Shown here piece after piece: positions 45,471 to 54,287 of a stretch of DNA of 64,000 nucleotides. Made by a program: the position numbers and the translations under genes. Under the pieces are notes generated by a model. The model saw nothing but the letters and a program-made list of their open reading frames with translations. It was not told the DNA's origin and searched no databases. Source of the DNA: Prauserella halophila (lineage in GTDB: Bacteria > Actinomycetota > Actinomycetes > Mycobacteriales > Pseudonocardiaceae). Numbering within the stretch: position 1 is the first letter of the stretch; the number at the start of each line of letters is the position of its first letter. The stretch spans positions 99,318 through 163,317 of the forward strand of contig NZ_JAMTCQ010000009.1 in NCBI RefSeq assembly GCF_024171895.1. Reading direction: 5' to 3'.

Positions 45471-46463
45471 ATGAACAAGGCGCGGGTATTCACGGCGATG
45501 CCGCTCGCGGCGGCGCTGGTGGCGGCGACGGCATGCGGTGGTTCCGGTGGTGATTCCGGCGGCTCCGGTGACGACTCCGCGATCACGGTCGTCGCGTCCA
45601 CGAACGTGTGGGGCGCGGTCGCGAAGGCCGTCGGCGGCGACCGCGTCGAGGTGAACTCCCTCATCGACGACCCGTCGTCCGATCCGCACTCCTACGAAGC
45701 GACCGCCGAGGACGCGGCCGACGTCCAGGACAGCGACCTGCTCGTCTACAACGGCGGCGGCTACGACGACTTCTTCACCCAGCTCGTCGAACAAGCCACC
45801 GACAAGCGCTCCGTCGTGGCCGTCCCCGACGACGGCGGCGGACACCAGCACGGCCACGGCGGCCACGGCGGCGACGGCGCCGAGAGCGGCGAGCACGGCG
45901 ACGAGGGCGACGCCGAACACGGCCACGAGGGGCACAGCCACGGCGACGGCGACAACGAGCACGTCTGGTACGACCCGGAGGCCGTGGGCGAGCTGGCCGA
46001 CGAGGTCGCGCAGGAGCTGGCGGAGATCGAGCCGGGGCAGAAGCAGACCTTCACCGACAACGCCGCCGAGTTCACGAAGCGACTCGAGGGGCTGGAGCAG
46101 AAGATCGCCGGAACGTCGGACGGCCGGGTCGTGGCCACCGCGCCGGTCGCGCACTACCTGCTCACCGGTGCGGGGCTCGAGGACGTCACGCCGCCGGAGT
46201 ACATGCGGGCGATCGCGAACGAGACCGATGTGCCGGTGGCGGCGCAGCAGCAGGTGACGAGCCTCGTCGAGGGCGGCCAGGTCGACGCAGTGATCAACAA
46301 CCCGCAGACGGTCACGTCCGTCACCGAGAAGCTCGTGAACGAGGCGGACGGCGCGGACGTGCCGGTGGTCGACATGACCGAGACGCTGCCGGAGGGGCAG
46401 GACGACTACATTGCGTGGATGACCGGCCAGATCGACGCGTTGGCGGGAGCATTGGGTCAGTGA
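45471..46463 (+). CDS. znuA: Zinc ABC transporter substrate-binding lipoprotein
   Basis: This 330-residue cluster A-I metal-binding protein captures Zn(II) outside the membrane. The signal peptide ends in the lipobox ATAC (cysteine near residue 22). The His-rich flexible loop (about 124-165, HQHGHGGHGG and EHGHEGHSHGDG) between the first and second metal ligands is typical of zinc rather than manganese proteins. DPHSYE supplies the first ligand. znuC overlaps the stop by four bases. A Zur-like box lies upstream. Confidence 0.93.
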   Translation: MNKARVFTAMPLAAALVAATACGGSGGDSGGSGDDSAITVVASTNVWGAVAKAVGGDRVEVNSLIDDPSSDPHSYEATAEDAADVQDSDLLVYNGGGYDDFFTQLVEQATDKRSVVAVPDDGGGHQHGHGGHGGDGAESGEHGDEGDAEHGHEGHSHGDGDNEHVWYDPEAVGELADEVAQELAEIEPGQKQTFTDNAAEFTKRLEGLEQKIAGTSDGRVVATAPVAHYLLTGAGLEDVTPPEYMRAIANETDVPVAAQQQVTSLVEGGQVDAVINNPQTVTSVTEKLVNEADGADVPVVDMTETLPEGQDDYIAWMTGQIDALAGALGQ

Positions 46464-47320
46464 GCACGACGAGCACGGACGAGATGGATGCGGCGGTCGC
46501 GACCGGAGCTGTCGAGATCGGGGGCGCAGCGCTGGCCTTCGGCGACCGCACGCTGTGGTCCGGCCTCGATCTGCGCATCGAACCGGGGGAGTTCGTCGCC
46601 GTGCTCGGGCCCAACGGTTCCGGCAAAACGACGCTGCTCAAAGTGCTGCTCGGCCAGCAGCCGCTGAGTGCCGGTGCGGTCCGCGTCGCGGGCACGGCGC
46701 CGGGCAAGGGCAACCACCGTGTCGGGTACGTCCCGCAGCAGCGGGCCATGGACCAGCAGCTGACGCTGCGCGGACGCGACCTCGTCGGACTGGGCCTGGA
46801 CGGCGATCGCTGGGGCACCGGTCTGCGCGGCATGCGCGCCCGCAGGCGCAAGGTCGCCGAAGCCGTCGACTCGGTCGGCGCGACGTCGTACGCCTCGTCG
46901 CCGGTCGGCCAGCTCTCGGGCGGTGAACAGCAGCGGCTCCGCGTGGCACAGGCGCTGATCGGTGAACCCGACCTGCTGCTCTGCGACGAACCGCTCGCCT
47001 CCCTCGACCTGACGCACCAGCGCACCGTCACCGAACTCATCGAACGGCGCAGGCGGGAGACCGGCACCGCGGTGCTGTTCGTGACCCACGAGATCAACCC
47101 CGTGCTGCCGCACGTGGACCGCGTGCTGTACCTGGTCGGCGGCCGGTTCCTCATCGGCACGCCCGCCGAGGTGATGACGTCCGAGACGCTCACCGAGCTG
47201 TACGGCGCACCCGTCGAGGTGGTGCGGGTCGGCGGGCAGATCCACGTCGCCGGTGCGCAGAGCGCGCTGTGCGAGGACACCGTGCATCACCACGAACACG
47301 ACCACGCCGAACCCGTGTGA
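46460..47320 (+). CDS. znuC: Zinc ABC transporter ATP-binding protein
   Basis: This 286-residue ATPase drives zinc import. It has Walker A GPNGSGKTT (about 50-58), the Q-loop in GYVPQQRAMD, signature LSGGEQQR (about 155-162), Walker B LLLCDEPLASLD and switch histidine VTHE. The C-terminus is His/Glu-rich (TVHHHEHDHAEPV) and may bind zinc, giving feedback; that is inference. The GTG start overlaps the znuA stop, showing coupling. Confidence 0.95.
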   Translation: MSTTSTDEMDAAVATGAVEIGGAALAFGDRTLWSGLDLRIEPGEFVAVLGPNGSGKTTLLKVLLGQQPLSAGAVRVAGTAPGKGNHRVGYVPQQRAMDQQLTLRGRDLVGLGLDGDRWGTGLRGMRARRRKVAEAVDSVGATSYASSPVGQLSGGEQQRLRVAQALIGEPDLLLCDEPLASLDLTHQRTVTELIERRRRETGTAVLFVTHEINPVLPHVDRVLYLVGGRFLIGTPAEVMTSETLTELYGAPVEVVRVGGQIHVAGAQSALCEDTVHHHEHDHAEPV

Positions 47321-47374
47321 CCGGGTGCTACCCGCCCGCACTCGAAACCGACCGACCCGGATGAAGGCCCGCTG

Positions 47375-48265
47375 ATGGACAAGCTGTTCGACTTCGAGCT
47401 GACCGCCCGGCTGCTGCAGCTCGACTTCGTGCTGATGGCGCTCGGTGCCGCGGCGGTGCTCGGCCTCGTCGCGGGCGCGCTCGGGCCGCTGATCGTGATG
47501 CGCCGGATGTCGTTCGCCGTACACGGCACCGCCGAGTTGGCGTTCACCGGCGCCGCGGCGGCGCTGCTGCTCGGCATCGGCGTGAGCTACGGGGCCCTCG
47601 CGGGAGCCGTCATCGCCGCGCTGCTGCTGGGCCTGCTCGGTGGGCGCGAGTCCGAACGCGACTCGGTGATCGGCGTGATCCTGTCGTTCGGACTCGGCCT
47701 CGGTGTGCTGCTGCTGTGGTTCTACGAGGGCAGGTCCAGCAACAAGTTCGGCATCCTCGTCGGGCAGATCGTCGCCATCGAGCAGCAGGATCTCGAGCTG
47801 CTCGTCGGCGCGGCGGTCGTGGTGCTCATCGTGCTCGCGGTGATCTACCGGCCGCTGCTGTTCGCGACCGTCGACCCGGCCGTGGCGCTCGCGCGCGGGG
47901 TGCCGGTGCGGTGGCTCTCGCCGTTGTTCGCGGTACTGGTGGGAATCGCGACGGCACTGGGGGTGCAGATCGTCGGTGCGCTGCTGGTCGTGGCCCTGAT
48001 GGTCACACCGGCTGCCGCGGCGGCACGCGTGACGGCCAGTCCGTGGCTCGCGACCGTGCTGGCCGTCGTGTTCGCCGAGACCGCTGCCCTCGGCGGCATC
48101 GTGCTCTCGCTCGCACCCGGTGCGCCCGTGAGCTTCTTCGTCACGGCGATCTCGTTCACGATCTACCTGGTGTGCCGGGTCATCGCCTACGTGCGCGGCA
48201 GGCAGGGTTCGCTCCGTGACCTCAGCGGATCGGATTCGCCGCGAGCCGCCGTTCGACCATCTTGA
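47375..48265 (+). CDS. znuB: Zinc ABC transporter permease
   Basis: This 296-residue ABC-3 family membrane protein with about eight to nine membrane segments forms the channel of the ZnuABC importer. The central cytoplasmic loop region (GRSSNKFGILVGQIV) and the C-terminal ALLVVALMVTPAAAA helix are family features. It begins 54 bases after znuC. Its last 44 bases overlap the 3' end of the convergent AlgX-like gene on the other strand, an arrangement that leaves no room for a conventional terminator. Confidence 0.93.
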   Translation: MDKLFDFELTARLLQLDFVLMALGAAAVLGLVAGALGPLIVMRRMSFAVHGTAELAFTGAAAALLLGIGVSYGALAGAVIAALLLGLLGGRESERDSVIGVILSFGLGLGVLLLWFYEGRSSNKFGILVGQIVAIEQQDLELLVGAAVVVLIVLAVIYRPLLFATVDPAVALARGVPVRWLSPLFAVLVGIATALGVQIVGALLVVALMVTPAAAAARVTASPWLATVLAVVFAETAALGGIVLSLAPGAPVSFFVTAISFTIYLVCRVIAYVRGRQGSLRDLSGSDSPRAAVRPS

Positions 48266-49541
48266 TGAACCCCTCGTCAATCAGGGGCAGGTCCCCTTCG
48301 GCGACCGAACGTTCGACGGTCTGCACCACGACGATCTCGGAGCGGATGAACGTGTCGATCGTCGCCTTCTTGTGGTCGCCGAGCTGCGGGTAGCTCAGCA
48401 GCGTCAGGTCCGCGAACGCGGCGGGCAGGTAGCGCGACGAGGCGAACGTGAACGAATCGCCGATGAGCGCCGTCGGTGCGCCGATGGTCCCTTCGATGTC
48501 CTTGCCCGCGTCCGCGTCGTAGCGCTCCGGCCCGTCGAACTTGCGCAGCGCATCGTGCGTGCGGTCGGTGCTGCCGTCGGGCATCAGCTGGTAGCGGATC
48601 CACGTCTTCGGCGCGGAGCGGCCCAGCATCGAGGCGAGGTCGCCGTCCGACGCCGACCAGCCCACGCCGCGGTTGCGCCACGAGTCGGTGACTCCCGGCT
48701 GGAGCTCCTCGGCGATGTCGCGGGTCAGCATCATCGCGCCGTCGTCGGTCCAGTGGGTGTCGTTGGCGAAGTACGGCGGTCGGCCCAGTTGTTCCGCGAC
48801 GTCCTCGAGTGAAGGGCGGATGTCGAGGAAGTTCTGCTGCTGCTCGGCGAGCTTCCAGAATTGCTCCGTCGCTTCGGCGGCGCAGTCCTTGCCCGCGTAG
48901 CTGTCCGGCAGGTGCTGCGGCACCATCGTCGTCTTGTCCGGCGCGATGGTGAGTACGAACCGGCGCCCCGACGCCTCGACGGCGTGCCGGATGCGGTCGA
49001 GGCGCTCGAACGTCTCGGTGAGCGGGCGCTCCGGGAAGCACTTGTCCGTGATGTCGTCGCCGTAGTACAGCCAGCCGTCGGAGCCCTCGATGACCTCGGC
49101 ATAGCCTGCGCTCTGTCGCTGCTGCTGCTGCTGCGAATCGCCGTCGTCGCCCTTGTCCCGGGGCCCGTCGGGAACGCCGGGGATCGGGCCTGCGCCTTCG
49201 CCCTGGCCCATCGGCGCCGGTTCACCGAAGACGCCGTGACTGATGCCGTCGGCGGCCTCGATGGCGGCGTCACGGAAGACGAGATGATCGGTCGCCCACT
49301 GCGACATGCCGGTGAAGAATCCCCACCCGTCGGCGATGCCGGGAAAGTCGGCGAGCTCGCGATTCTCGATCTCGCTCGGCCTGCCGCCGAACACCCATCC
49401 CAGCGCGGGCACCGCGAAGAACACGGCCGCACACACGAGGGCCGTGAGCTGGCGCCTGCCGTGCCGCGGGCGGTACAGCGAATGCTCACGCGGCAGCCAC
49501 GCCTCGTGCACAGGTGGCAGCTTCGGGGGCGGATTCGTCAC
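48222..49541 (-). CDS. AlgX/AlgJ-like SGNH acetyltransferase
   Basis: This 439-residue protein has one membrane anchor (about 33-52) and an extracytoplasmic domain of the alginate O-acetyltransferase AlgX/AlgJ type. DTHWTDDG (near residue 262) gives the Asp-His pair, and GDSFTF (near 360) the nucleophilic serine. A Gln-rich linker (QQQQQRQ) lies near 130. Such proteins take acetyl groups passed by an MBOAT partner and place them on a surface polysaccharide. A matching MBOAT gene lies at 55064-56500. Which polymer is acetylated is unknown. It starts with GTG and a leaderless-type -10. Confidence 0.85.
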   Translation of the reverse strand: MTNPPPKLPPVHEAWLPREHSLYRPRHGRRQLTALVCAAVFFAVPALGWVFGGRPSEIENRELADFPGIADGWGFFTGMSQWATDHLVFRDAAIEAADGISHGVFGEPAPMGQGEGAGPIPGVPDGPRDKGDDGDSQQQQQRQSAGYAEVIEGSDGWLYYGDDITDKCFPERPLTETFERLDRIRHAVEASGRRFVLTIAPDKTTMVPQHLPDSYAGKDCAAEATEQFWKLAEQQQNFLDIRPSLEDVAEQLGRPPYFANDTHWTDDGAMMLTRDIAEELQPGVTDSWRNRGVGWSASDGDLASMLGRSAPKTWIRYQLMPDGSTDRTHDALRKFDGPERYDADAGKDIEGTIGAPTALIGDSFTFASSRYLPAAFADLTLLSYPQLGDHKKATIDTFIRSEIVVVQTVERSVAEGDLPLIDEGFIKMVERRLAANPIR

Positions 49542-49547
49542 GCGGAC

Positions 49548-49553
49548 ACGGTA
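49548..49553 (-). promoter_or_regulatory. -10 element (TACCGT), leaderless type
   Basis: On the minus strand TACCGT ends 6 bases before the GTG at 49541. Confidence 0.55.
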
Positions 49554-49672
49554 TCGGGCGGCGCCTCTCCCGGTGGTCGATACCGGTCGACCCGGGTGGC
49601 CGGCGCGGGGTGCCTGACGGGCGCTGGTGTCACCGTGCGGAACGGCTGTGAACACGGCCGTGACAGTGGTGC

Positions 49673-50908
49673 TCAGTGCAGCATGAGGATGACCTGGAGC
49701 TCGCCGACGATGCCGCCGATGAGGCCGCCGACCACCACCAGCTTCCACTCGTCCTGGCGGAACGCGGGCCGGAGCAGTCCCTCGTACTCCACGGGCGTCA
49801 GCTTGTGCATCCGGTCCTCGACGAGGTGCGCGACGGCCATCGCCTCGGTCAGGTACCCCTCGGCGTGCTGCACCGTCTCGGGCACGCGGGCGATCGCCTT
49901 GTCGGCCGCCGAGCGTTTCATCTCCTCGATCCGCTTCGTGCCGAGCGTGGCGGTCACCAGCGGCCGGGCGTTGCCTGCCTGCTCGTCGATCGCGTCGGCG
50001 ACGACGCGCGAGATCATCGCCATCAGCCGGTCGGACCGCGGTCCGCGCAGGATCGAGTCCATCAGGTTCGGCACCGTCAGCACGTCGCGGGCGATGATCT
50101 CGCCGTACTGCTGCGCGACCTCGGCCTTCCTGCGCTGGAACTTGCCCTGGAAGTACAGCTTGCGCGTGAGGTGGACCGGTTCGCGCGGCACGAAGATCAG
50201 CTTGATCGCCAGCCAGTCGGTGAACAGGCCGACCGCGGCACCGAAGACCGGCATGACCAGCGGGTTCTTCGTCACGGCCCACACGAAGGCCTGCACGATG
50301 CCGAGCGTGAAACCGAAGTAGATGCCCGATCGCGCGATGAACGCCATTTCCGGACGTGACGTCTCGCGGATCAGCTTCACCAGCAGCTTCCTGTCGCTGG
50401 TGAGTCGCCGTACGGTCATCTCCTTGACGTCGAGGAAATCGTCGACGTTCTCACGCATCTCCAGCATCAGCTGCCGCACGAGCTGCGGCGTCTGCGCCTG
50501 GATCTGCTTGATCACCAGGTCCTGAGCCACGGTGGGCAGGCGTTCCCACACCCGGGGATGATTCTCGGTGAGGACCTCGCGCGCGACGTCGTCGACCGTC
50601 CGCAGCAGCGGCTGCTCGATCTCCTCGGTGATGCGATCGGGGTCGATCCGCGCGAAGACGTCCTTGATGTCGAGGAGATTCTGCGTCAGCAGGTCCGTCG
50701 CGATCGCGGCCATGCGTCCGCCGTGCTGCGGGACGACGCCCTGCCAGCCGAGGAAGGTGCCCTTGATGCCCTTCCATTCGATCGGACGGAACATCATCTC
50801 GATGGCCACGCTCTTGGTGACGTAGCCGATCAGGGCTGCGATGAAGGGGATGGCCGTGTACAGCGGCCAATTCTGCGAGATGTCGGCGACGATCACGTCG
50901 ATATCCAC
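49673..50908 (-). CDS. DUF445 family membrane protein
   Basis: This 411-residue protein has a membrane segment at about residues 13-32, then a long helical region. A central hydrophobic pair (about 195-230, IYFGFTLGIVQAFVWAVT) and a C-terminal membrane segment (VVVGGLIGGIVGELQVILML) follow. The paired TKSVAIEMMFRP and TDWLAIKLIFVPREP segments are the DUF445 hallmark. Function unknown. GTG at 50908 follows AAGGAG. It diverges from the coiled-coil gene. Confidence 0.88.
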   Translation of the reverse strand: MDIDVIVADISQNWPLYTAIPFIAALIGYVTKSVAIEMMFRPIEWKGIKGTFLGWQGVVPQHGGRMAAIATDLLTQNLLDIKDVFARIDPDRITEEIEQPLLRTVDDVAREVLTENHPRVWERLPTVAQDLVIKQIQAQTPQLVRQLMLEMRENVDDFLDVKEMTVRRLTSDRKLLVKLIRETSRPEMAFIARSGIYFGFTLGIVQAFVWAVTKNPLVMPVFGAAVGLFTDWLAIKLIFVPREPVHLTRKLYFQGKFQRRKAEVAQQYGEIIARDVLTVPNLMDSILRGPRSDRLMAMISRVVADAIDEQAGNARPLVTATLGTKRIEEMKRSAADKAIARVPETVQHAEGYLTEAMAVAHLVEDRMHKLTPVEYEGLLRPAFRQDEWKLVVVGGLIGGIVGELQVILMLH

Positions 50909-51003
50909 GTCGCGGTCTCCTTCCCCCCTTAGCCGGTCACGCCGTCGAACAGTATCGCGACCGGTTGTGATGCCAGGTATGGGCATCACGGCAGCGAACT
51001 CAT

Positions 51004-51009
51004 TAGAGT
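51004..51009 (+). promoter_or_regulatory. -10 element (TAGAGT), leaderless type
   Basis: TAGAGT ends 6 bases before the ATG at 51016. Confidence 0.6.
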
Positions 51010-51015
51010 TGCCGA

Positions 51016-52095
51016 ATGGCCGAAGCCGATGTCACCCCGAATCCCCCCAAATCCGGCGCCTTCACGACCGTGTTCCGCGGTTACGACCAGGTGCAGGTCG
51101 ACGAACACGTCAAGAATCTCAACTCCAAGCTGGAGCAGACCTCGCGCAGCCGTGACGACGCCACGGCATCGGTCGCCGACCTGACCAGGGCGCTCGGGCA
51201 CGCGCAGCAGGAGCTGGTCGAAACCAAGGCGGCGCTCACTCGGATGGCCGAGGAGCCCACCGGGCCCGCGGCGATGAGCGAGCGGGTCAAGACGATGATG
51301 AAGCTCGCCGAGGAAGAGATCGACGAGCAGCGCAAGAAGGCCGAGGAAGAGGCGGACGCGACCAGGTCGGCCGCCGATTCGTACGCGGAGAAGACGCGTG
51401 AGGAAGCGCGCGCCGAGGCGACTCGTCTCGCCGAGGAGGCCGAGCGCGAACGCGGGCGGCTCGACGAGCAGGCCGCCGAGAAGCGCGCCGACGCGGAGAA
51501 GGCGTCGCAGGACAAGATCGCCGCCGCGGAGAAGAAGTCCGCCGAGGAGGTCGCCGCGACGAAGGCTGCAGCGGAGAAGTCCGCCGAGGAACTCACCGGC
51601 GACGCGAAGAGCCGTGCCGACGCCATGATCTCCGAGGCGGAGGCGAGGCTCGCCGACGCCAAGGAGAAGCACGCCCAGGCGCTCGAACTGCGCGCGACCG
51701 TCGCCGACCGCTTGGCGGCCAGCAACACCGCGCTCACCGACGCACTCGACAAGCTCGGCCAGACGCCGGAATCACCCGAATGGGCGACATCCGGTTCGGA
51801 CGGCGGAGCCGGGTCCGCATCCTCTGGCGCCGAGAGCGCGGCATCCTCGGGCGCCGGGAGCGCGACGGGAGCGACCACGAAGCGGCAGGAGGGCGCGTCG
51901 AAGCCGCAGGCCGCATCTGGACAGCCGGGAACGGACGGCTCCTCGGCAGGGGCGGAGGCCGCGGAGGCTGCTGCTGCGTCGTCCGGTACGGCAGCGGACA
52001 AGGCAGCGGACCAGACCGACGAGGGCGCGTCCGGCAAGCCCAAGCCTGCGCCCACCAAAACCGCTGGACAGGGTAAAGGCGCCACGTCGGCGTGA
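51016..52095 (+). CDS. DivIVA-like coiled-coil protein
   Basis: This 359-residue protein starts with a DivIVA-type segment (FTTVFRGYDQVQVDEHVKNL, about 17-36). A long Ala/Glu/Lys/Arg coiled coil spans about 36-235, and the tail is Ser/Ala/Gly-rich. DivIVA/Wag31 relatives mark curved membranes and organise polar growth in actinobacteria. This one is a second, non-canonical member rather than Wag31 itself, which sits in the dcw cluster. It may be a cytoskeletal scaffold of the FilP/Scy class (inference). Confidence 0.78.
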   Translation: MAEADVTPNPPKSGAFTTVFRGYDQVQVDEHVKNLNSKLEQTSRSRDDATASVADLTRALGHAQQELVETKAALTRMAEEPTGPAAMSERVKTMMKLAEEEIDEQRKKAEEEADATRSAADSYAEKTREEARAEATRLAEEAERERGRLDEQAAEKRADAEKASQDKIAAAEKKSAEEVAATKAAAEKSAEELTGDAKSRADAMISEAEARLADAKEKHAQALELRATVADRLAASNTALTDALDKLGQTPESPEWATSGSDGGAGSASSGAESAASSGAGSATGATTKRQEGASKPQAASGQPGTDGSSAGAEAAEAAAASSGTAADKAADQTDEGASGKPKPAPTKTAGQGKGATSA

Positions 52096-52234
52096 GGCGT
52101 GCGAGACTCAGGGGTGATACCGGCACGTGGCGGCCGTAGTACGCAGGGTCGGCCGGCCGATGCCGATCGTCACGCACCGGCGAAGATCACATCGGTGCTG
52201 TCAATACGGACGGAACGGGTGCAGGATCCACGTC
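52096..52234 (+). other. Spacer upstream of the hypothetical gene
   Basis: This 139-base spacer has a possible -10 TACGGA near 52206. Nothing else was recognised. Confidence 0.3.
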
Positions 52235-53200
52235 GTGAGTACGAGAACGCCTGACACATTGCAGGCCGCCGCTTCGGAAGCCGACGTCCCGGCCTCCGAA
52301 GCTCCGGCCTCCGACGCGCCGGCTCCCGACGCGCCGGCTCCCGACGCCGGGTCCCGTGACGCTGTGTCCCCTGACGCCGTGTCCGCCGACGCTGTGTCCG
52401 CCGCCGGTGCCGACGACGGCACCGGCGGCGGACACAGCGCCGACGATGCCGAGAGTGTGACCGGCGGTTCGAGTGGCTCGGCGTCCGAACCACGTCCGGT
52501 ACCGGTCGACTTCCCCGTCTACGGCTTGCACCCGAGGATTCCCGGTCCGCGCTGGGTCGACTTCTTCGAGGGCGGCAACGTCGGTTCCGACGCCGGTTCC
52601 GGTCGCGCCGAGGTGGGGCAGGCGCCGTGGGCGTTGTGGCTGGGCCAGCGACTGGCCGATACCGAGTGCGGGCTGCGGATCGGCAGCCTGCCGCGGCTGC
52701 GCTACGAACGCGCCATGTGCCCCGGAGGCGGCGATCCGCACGCCGAGGTGGCGTTCAGTGCGGCGTTCGGCCTGGTCAACCTGACGTTGCCGGACAGTAG
52801 CGTGCCGCGGCCGGACGGGCTGATCGAATCGCTGCTCGCCCACGCGGAGCAGCACGCGCGGCGGTACGAGAAGTGGAAGCGGGTGACCTGGCGGGTGGAC
52901 GGAATGTCGGTGCGCGCGCGGATCTGGGAGTTCGCGGGCGGCTGGACCGGGTTCACCGGCGATCTCGACGACAGCTACGTGGCGGTGATCGGCATCGGCG
53001 TCGCGCCGGAGGAGCTGAGCCTGGCGCGCGTGACCGACCCGACGTCGTACGGGGTGGACTTCTCCGTGCCCATCAGCTTCGCCGACCTCGGCAGGCATCG
53101 CGCGACCCGGCCCGAGGCGTGGCTGCCGCCGCCGCGCCGGGACGCCTTCGACGCGGAGCAGCTGGCGCTCCTGCCGGAGGACCACACCAACGCGCAGTAA
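52235..53200 (+). CDS. Hypothetical protein with repetitive N-terminus
   Basis: I do not recognise this protein. From the GTG at 52235 it has 321 residues. Residues 10-85 are low-complexity Ala/Ser/Asp/Pro repeats (APASDAPAPDAP, SPDAVSADAVS). A compact domain of about residues 95-315 follows, rich in Trp and aromatic residues (FPVYGLHPRIPGPRWVDFFE, WEFAGGWTGFTGDLDDSYV). No signal peptide or membrane segment. A perfect 21-bp inverted repeat lies inside the low-complexity coding part. The stop is seven bases before a dispersed repeat element. Confidence 0.7.
   Translation: MSTRTPDTLQAAASEADVPASEAPASDAPAPDAPAPDAGSRDAVSPDAVSADAVSAAGADDGTGGGHSADDAESVTGGSSGSASEPRPVPVDFPVYGLHPRIPGPRWVDFFEGGNVGSDAGSGRAEVGQAPWALWLGQRLADTECGLRIGSLPRLRYERAMCPGGGDPHAEVAFSAAFGLVNLTLPDSSVPRPDGLIESLLAHAEQHARRYEKWKRVTWRVDGMSVRARIWEFAGGWTGFTGDLDDSYVAVIGIGVAPEELSLARVTDPTSYGVDFSVPISFADLGRHRATRPEAWLPPPRRDAFDAEQLALLPEDHTNAQ
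52391..52438. repeat. Perfect 21-bp inverted repeat inside a gene
   Basis: Arms 52391-52411 and 52418-52438 are exact reverse complements, with a GACGAC loop. The arm begins GCTGTGTCCGCCGCCGGTGC. It would form a very stable hairpin in DNA or mRNA. Confidence 0.9.
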
Positions 53201-53207
53201 CCCTCTC

Positions 53208-53302
53208 GCGTGTCCTGCGCCCACCCGTCGCCCGGCCGCCACCCCTCATGGACGCGCCGACGCGCGACTGCACCTTCTCGCGTGTTCTGCGCCCACGCAC
53301 GG
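53208..53302. repeat. Dispersed element without the 21-bp array (convergent spacer)
   Basis: GCGTGTCCTGC at 53208-53218 runs straight into GCGCCCACCCGTCGCC and CTCATGGACGCGCCGACGCG. This matches the two flanks of the element at 33100-33236 with its array removed. A second GCGTGTTCTGCGCCCACGC copy lies at 53280-53298. Confidence 0.8.
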
Positions 53303-53373
53303 ATCGGCGCCCGTACCGGTGCCGTGATGCGGCGCTTACAGGTCGCTCCAGCGGCGTACCGGCCTGTCCGGAA

Positions 53374-54207
53374 CTATCGCGTGGGTGACAGCAGGCGCTT
53401 GCGTCGTGCCCGAAGTGCATCGGAAATTTCGCGGTTTCCGTGCGCGGCGACGGCGTGGCTGTAGGCGTCGAAGAATTCGAGGTACAGCGGTATCAGCAGC
53501 AGTTCGAGCAGTCGGACGGCTTCCGCCTCGTCGCGAATTCCTCCATTTCGCCAGCCGAGCGCTGCGATCGCGAGTCCGGATGCGGTTCCGGTGGTGGAAT
53601 ACCACGAGACGGCGTCGCCGTTGTGGCCGATCCGGCCGGTTTCGAGGGTGTACAGGAACCGTGGCGGGAACAGTGCGGCTTTGGTCGCAGCACGGGCGCC
53701 CCGTTCGACCAATTCTGCGGGATTTCGCAGTGTGGCAAGGTAGTCGTCGTCGAACTTGGAGACCGCGAACCGCGCTCCCTCGGTCACGAGTTCGCTCGCC
53801 GTGGGCCGTACGGCAGGGCTGCGTGCATCGGTCCCGTGGAGTAGACGGCCCGATTGGAGCAGATCCAGTCGATCGATTGGCGGAAGGCGCTCGTACGGTT
53901 TCGGTTCTTGCCGGACTCCGTTCCAATCGGCCCAGAAGACGGAAAGCCGATCAGCCAATCCGTTCGGGCAATTCGCCCGGGTATCATGTTTGATCTGCTC
54001 GATTTGATCCGGCGAATATGCGGCACCGACGGGCGCGATCAATGCCACATCGATATCGCTGACGAGTGGCGCGAACCCGCCGTGAGCGAGGCTGCCGAGT
54101 GCGTACGCTGCGGCGAGCCGGTCGCCGAGTACTCCGATTGCAGCGTCCACCGCGGCTCGCAGTACGGCCTCGCCGTCGTCGGCGGCTTCGAGTGTCGAAC
54201 TGTCCAT
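53374..54207 (-). CDS. Nucleotidyltransferase-fold protein
   Basis: This 277-residue protein has the nucleotidyltransferase signature GSLAHGGFAPLVSDIDVALI (about residues 38-57), in which the G-S and D-x-D metal-binding aspartates are intact. A helical C-terminal domain follows. This is the layout of kanamycin nucleotidyltransferase-like and DUF4111-like proteins that adenylylate small molecules or act as antitoxin-like NTases. No partner HEPN gene is adjacent. Substrate unknown. Base composition is slightly lower in GC than the neighbours, so transfer is possible. Confidence 0.78.
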   Translation of the reverse strand: MDSSTLEAADDGEAVLRAAVDAAIGVLGDRLAAAYALGSLAHGGFAPLVSDIDVALIAPVGAAYSPDQIEQIKHDTRANCPNGLADRLSVFWADWNGVRQEPKPYERLPPIDRLDLLQSGRLLHGTDARSPAVRPTASELVTEGARFAVSKFDDDYLATLRNPAELVERGARAATKAALFPPRFLYTLETGRIGHNGDAVSWYSTTGTASGLAIAALGWRNGGIRDEAEAVRLLELLLIPLYLEFFDAYSHAVAAHGNREISDALRARRKRLLSPTR

Positions 54208-54275
54208 GGCCTGATCATGACACCGCTTCCCGTGGCATGTTCTGTGCGCTCGGCGCCGGTGTCCGGGGTTCGGCT

Positions 54276-54281
54276 TAGAGT
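54276..54281 (+). promoter_or_regulatory. -10 element (TAGAGT), leaderless type
   Basis: TAGAGT ends 6 bases before the GTG at 54288. Confidence 0.6.
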
Positions 54282-54287
54282 GGCGGT

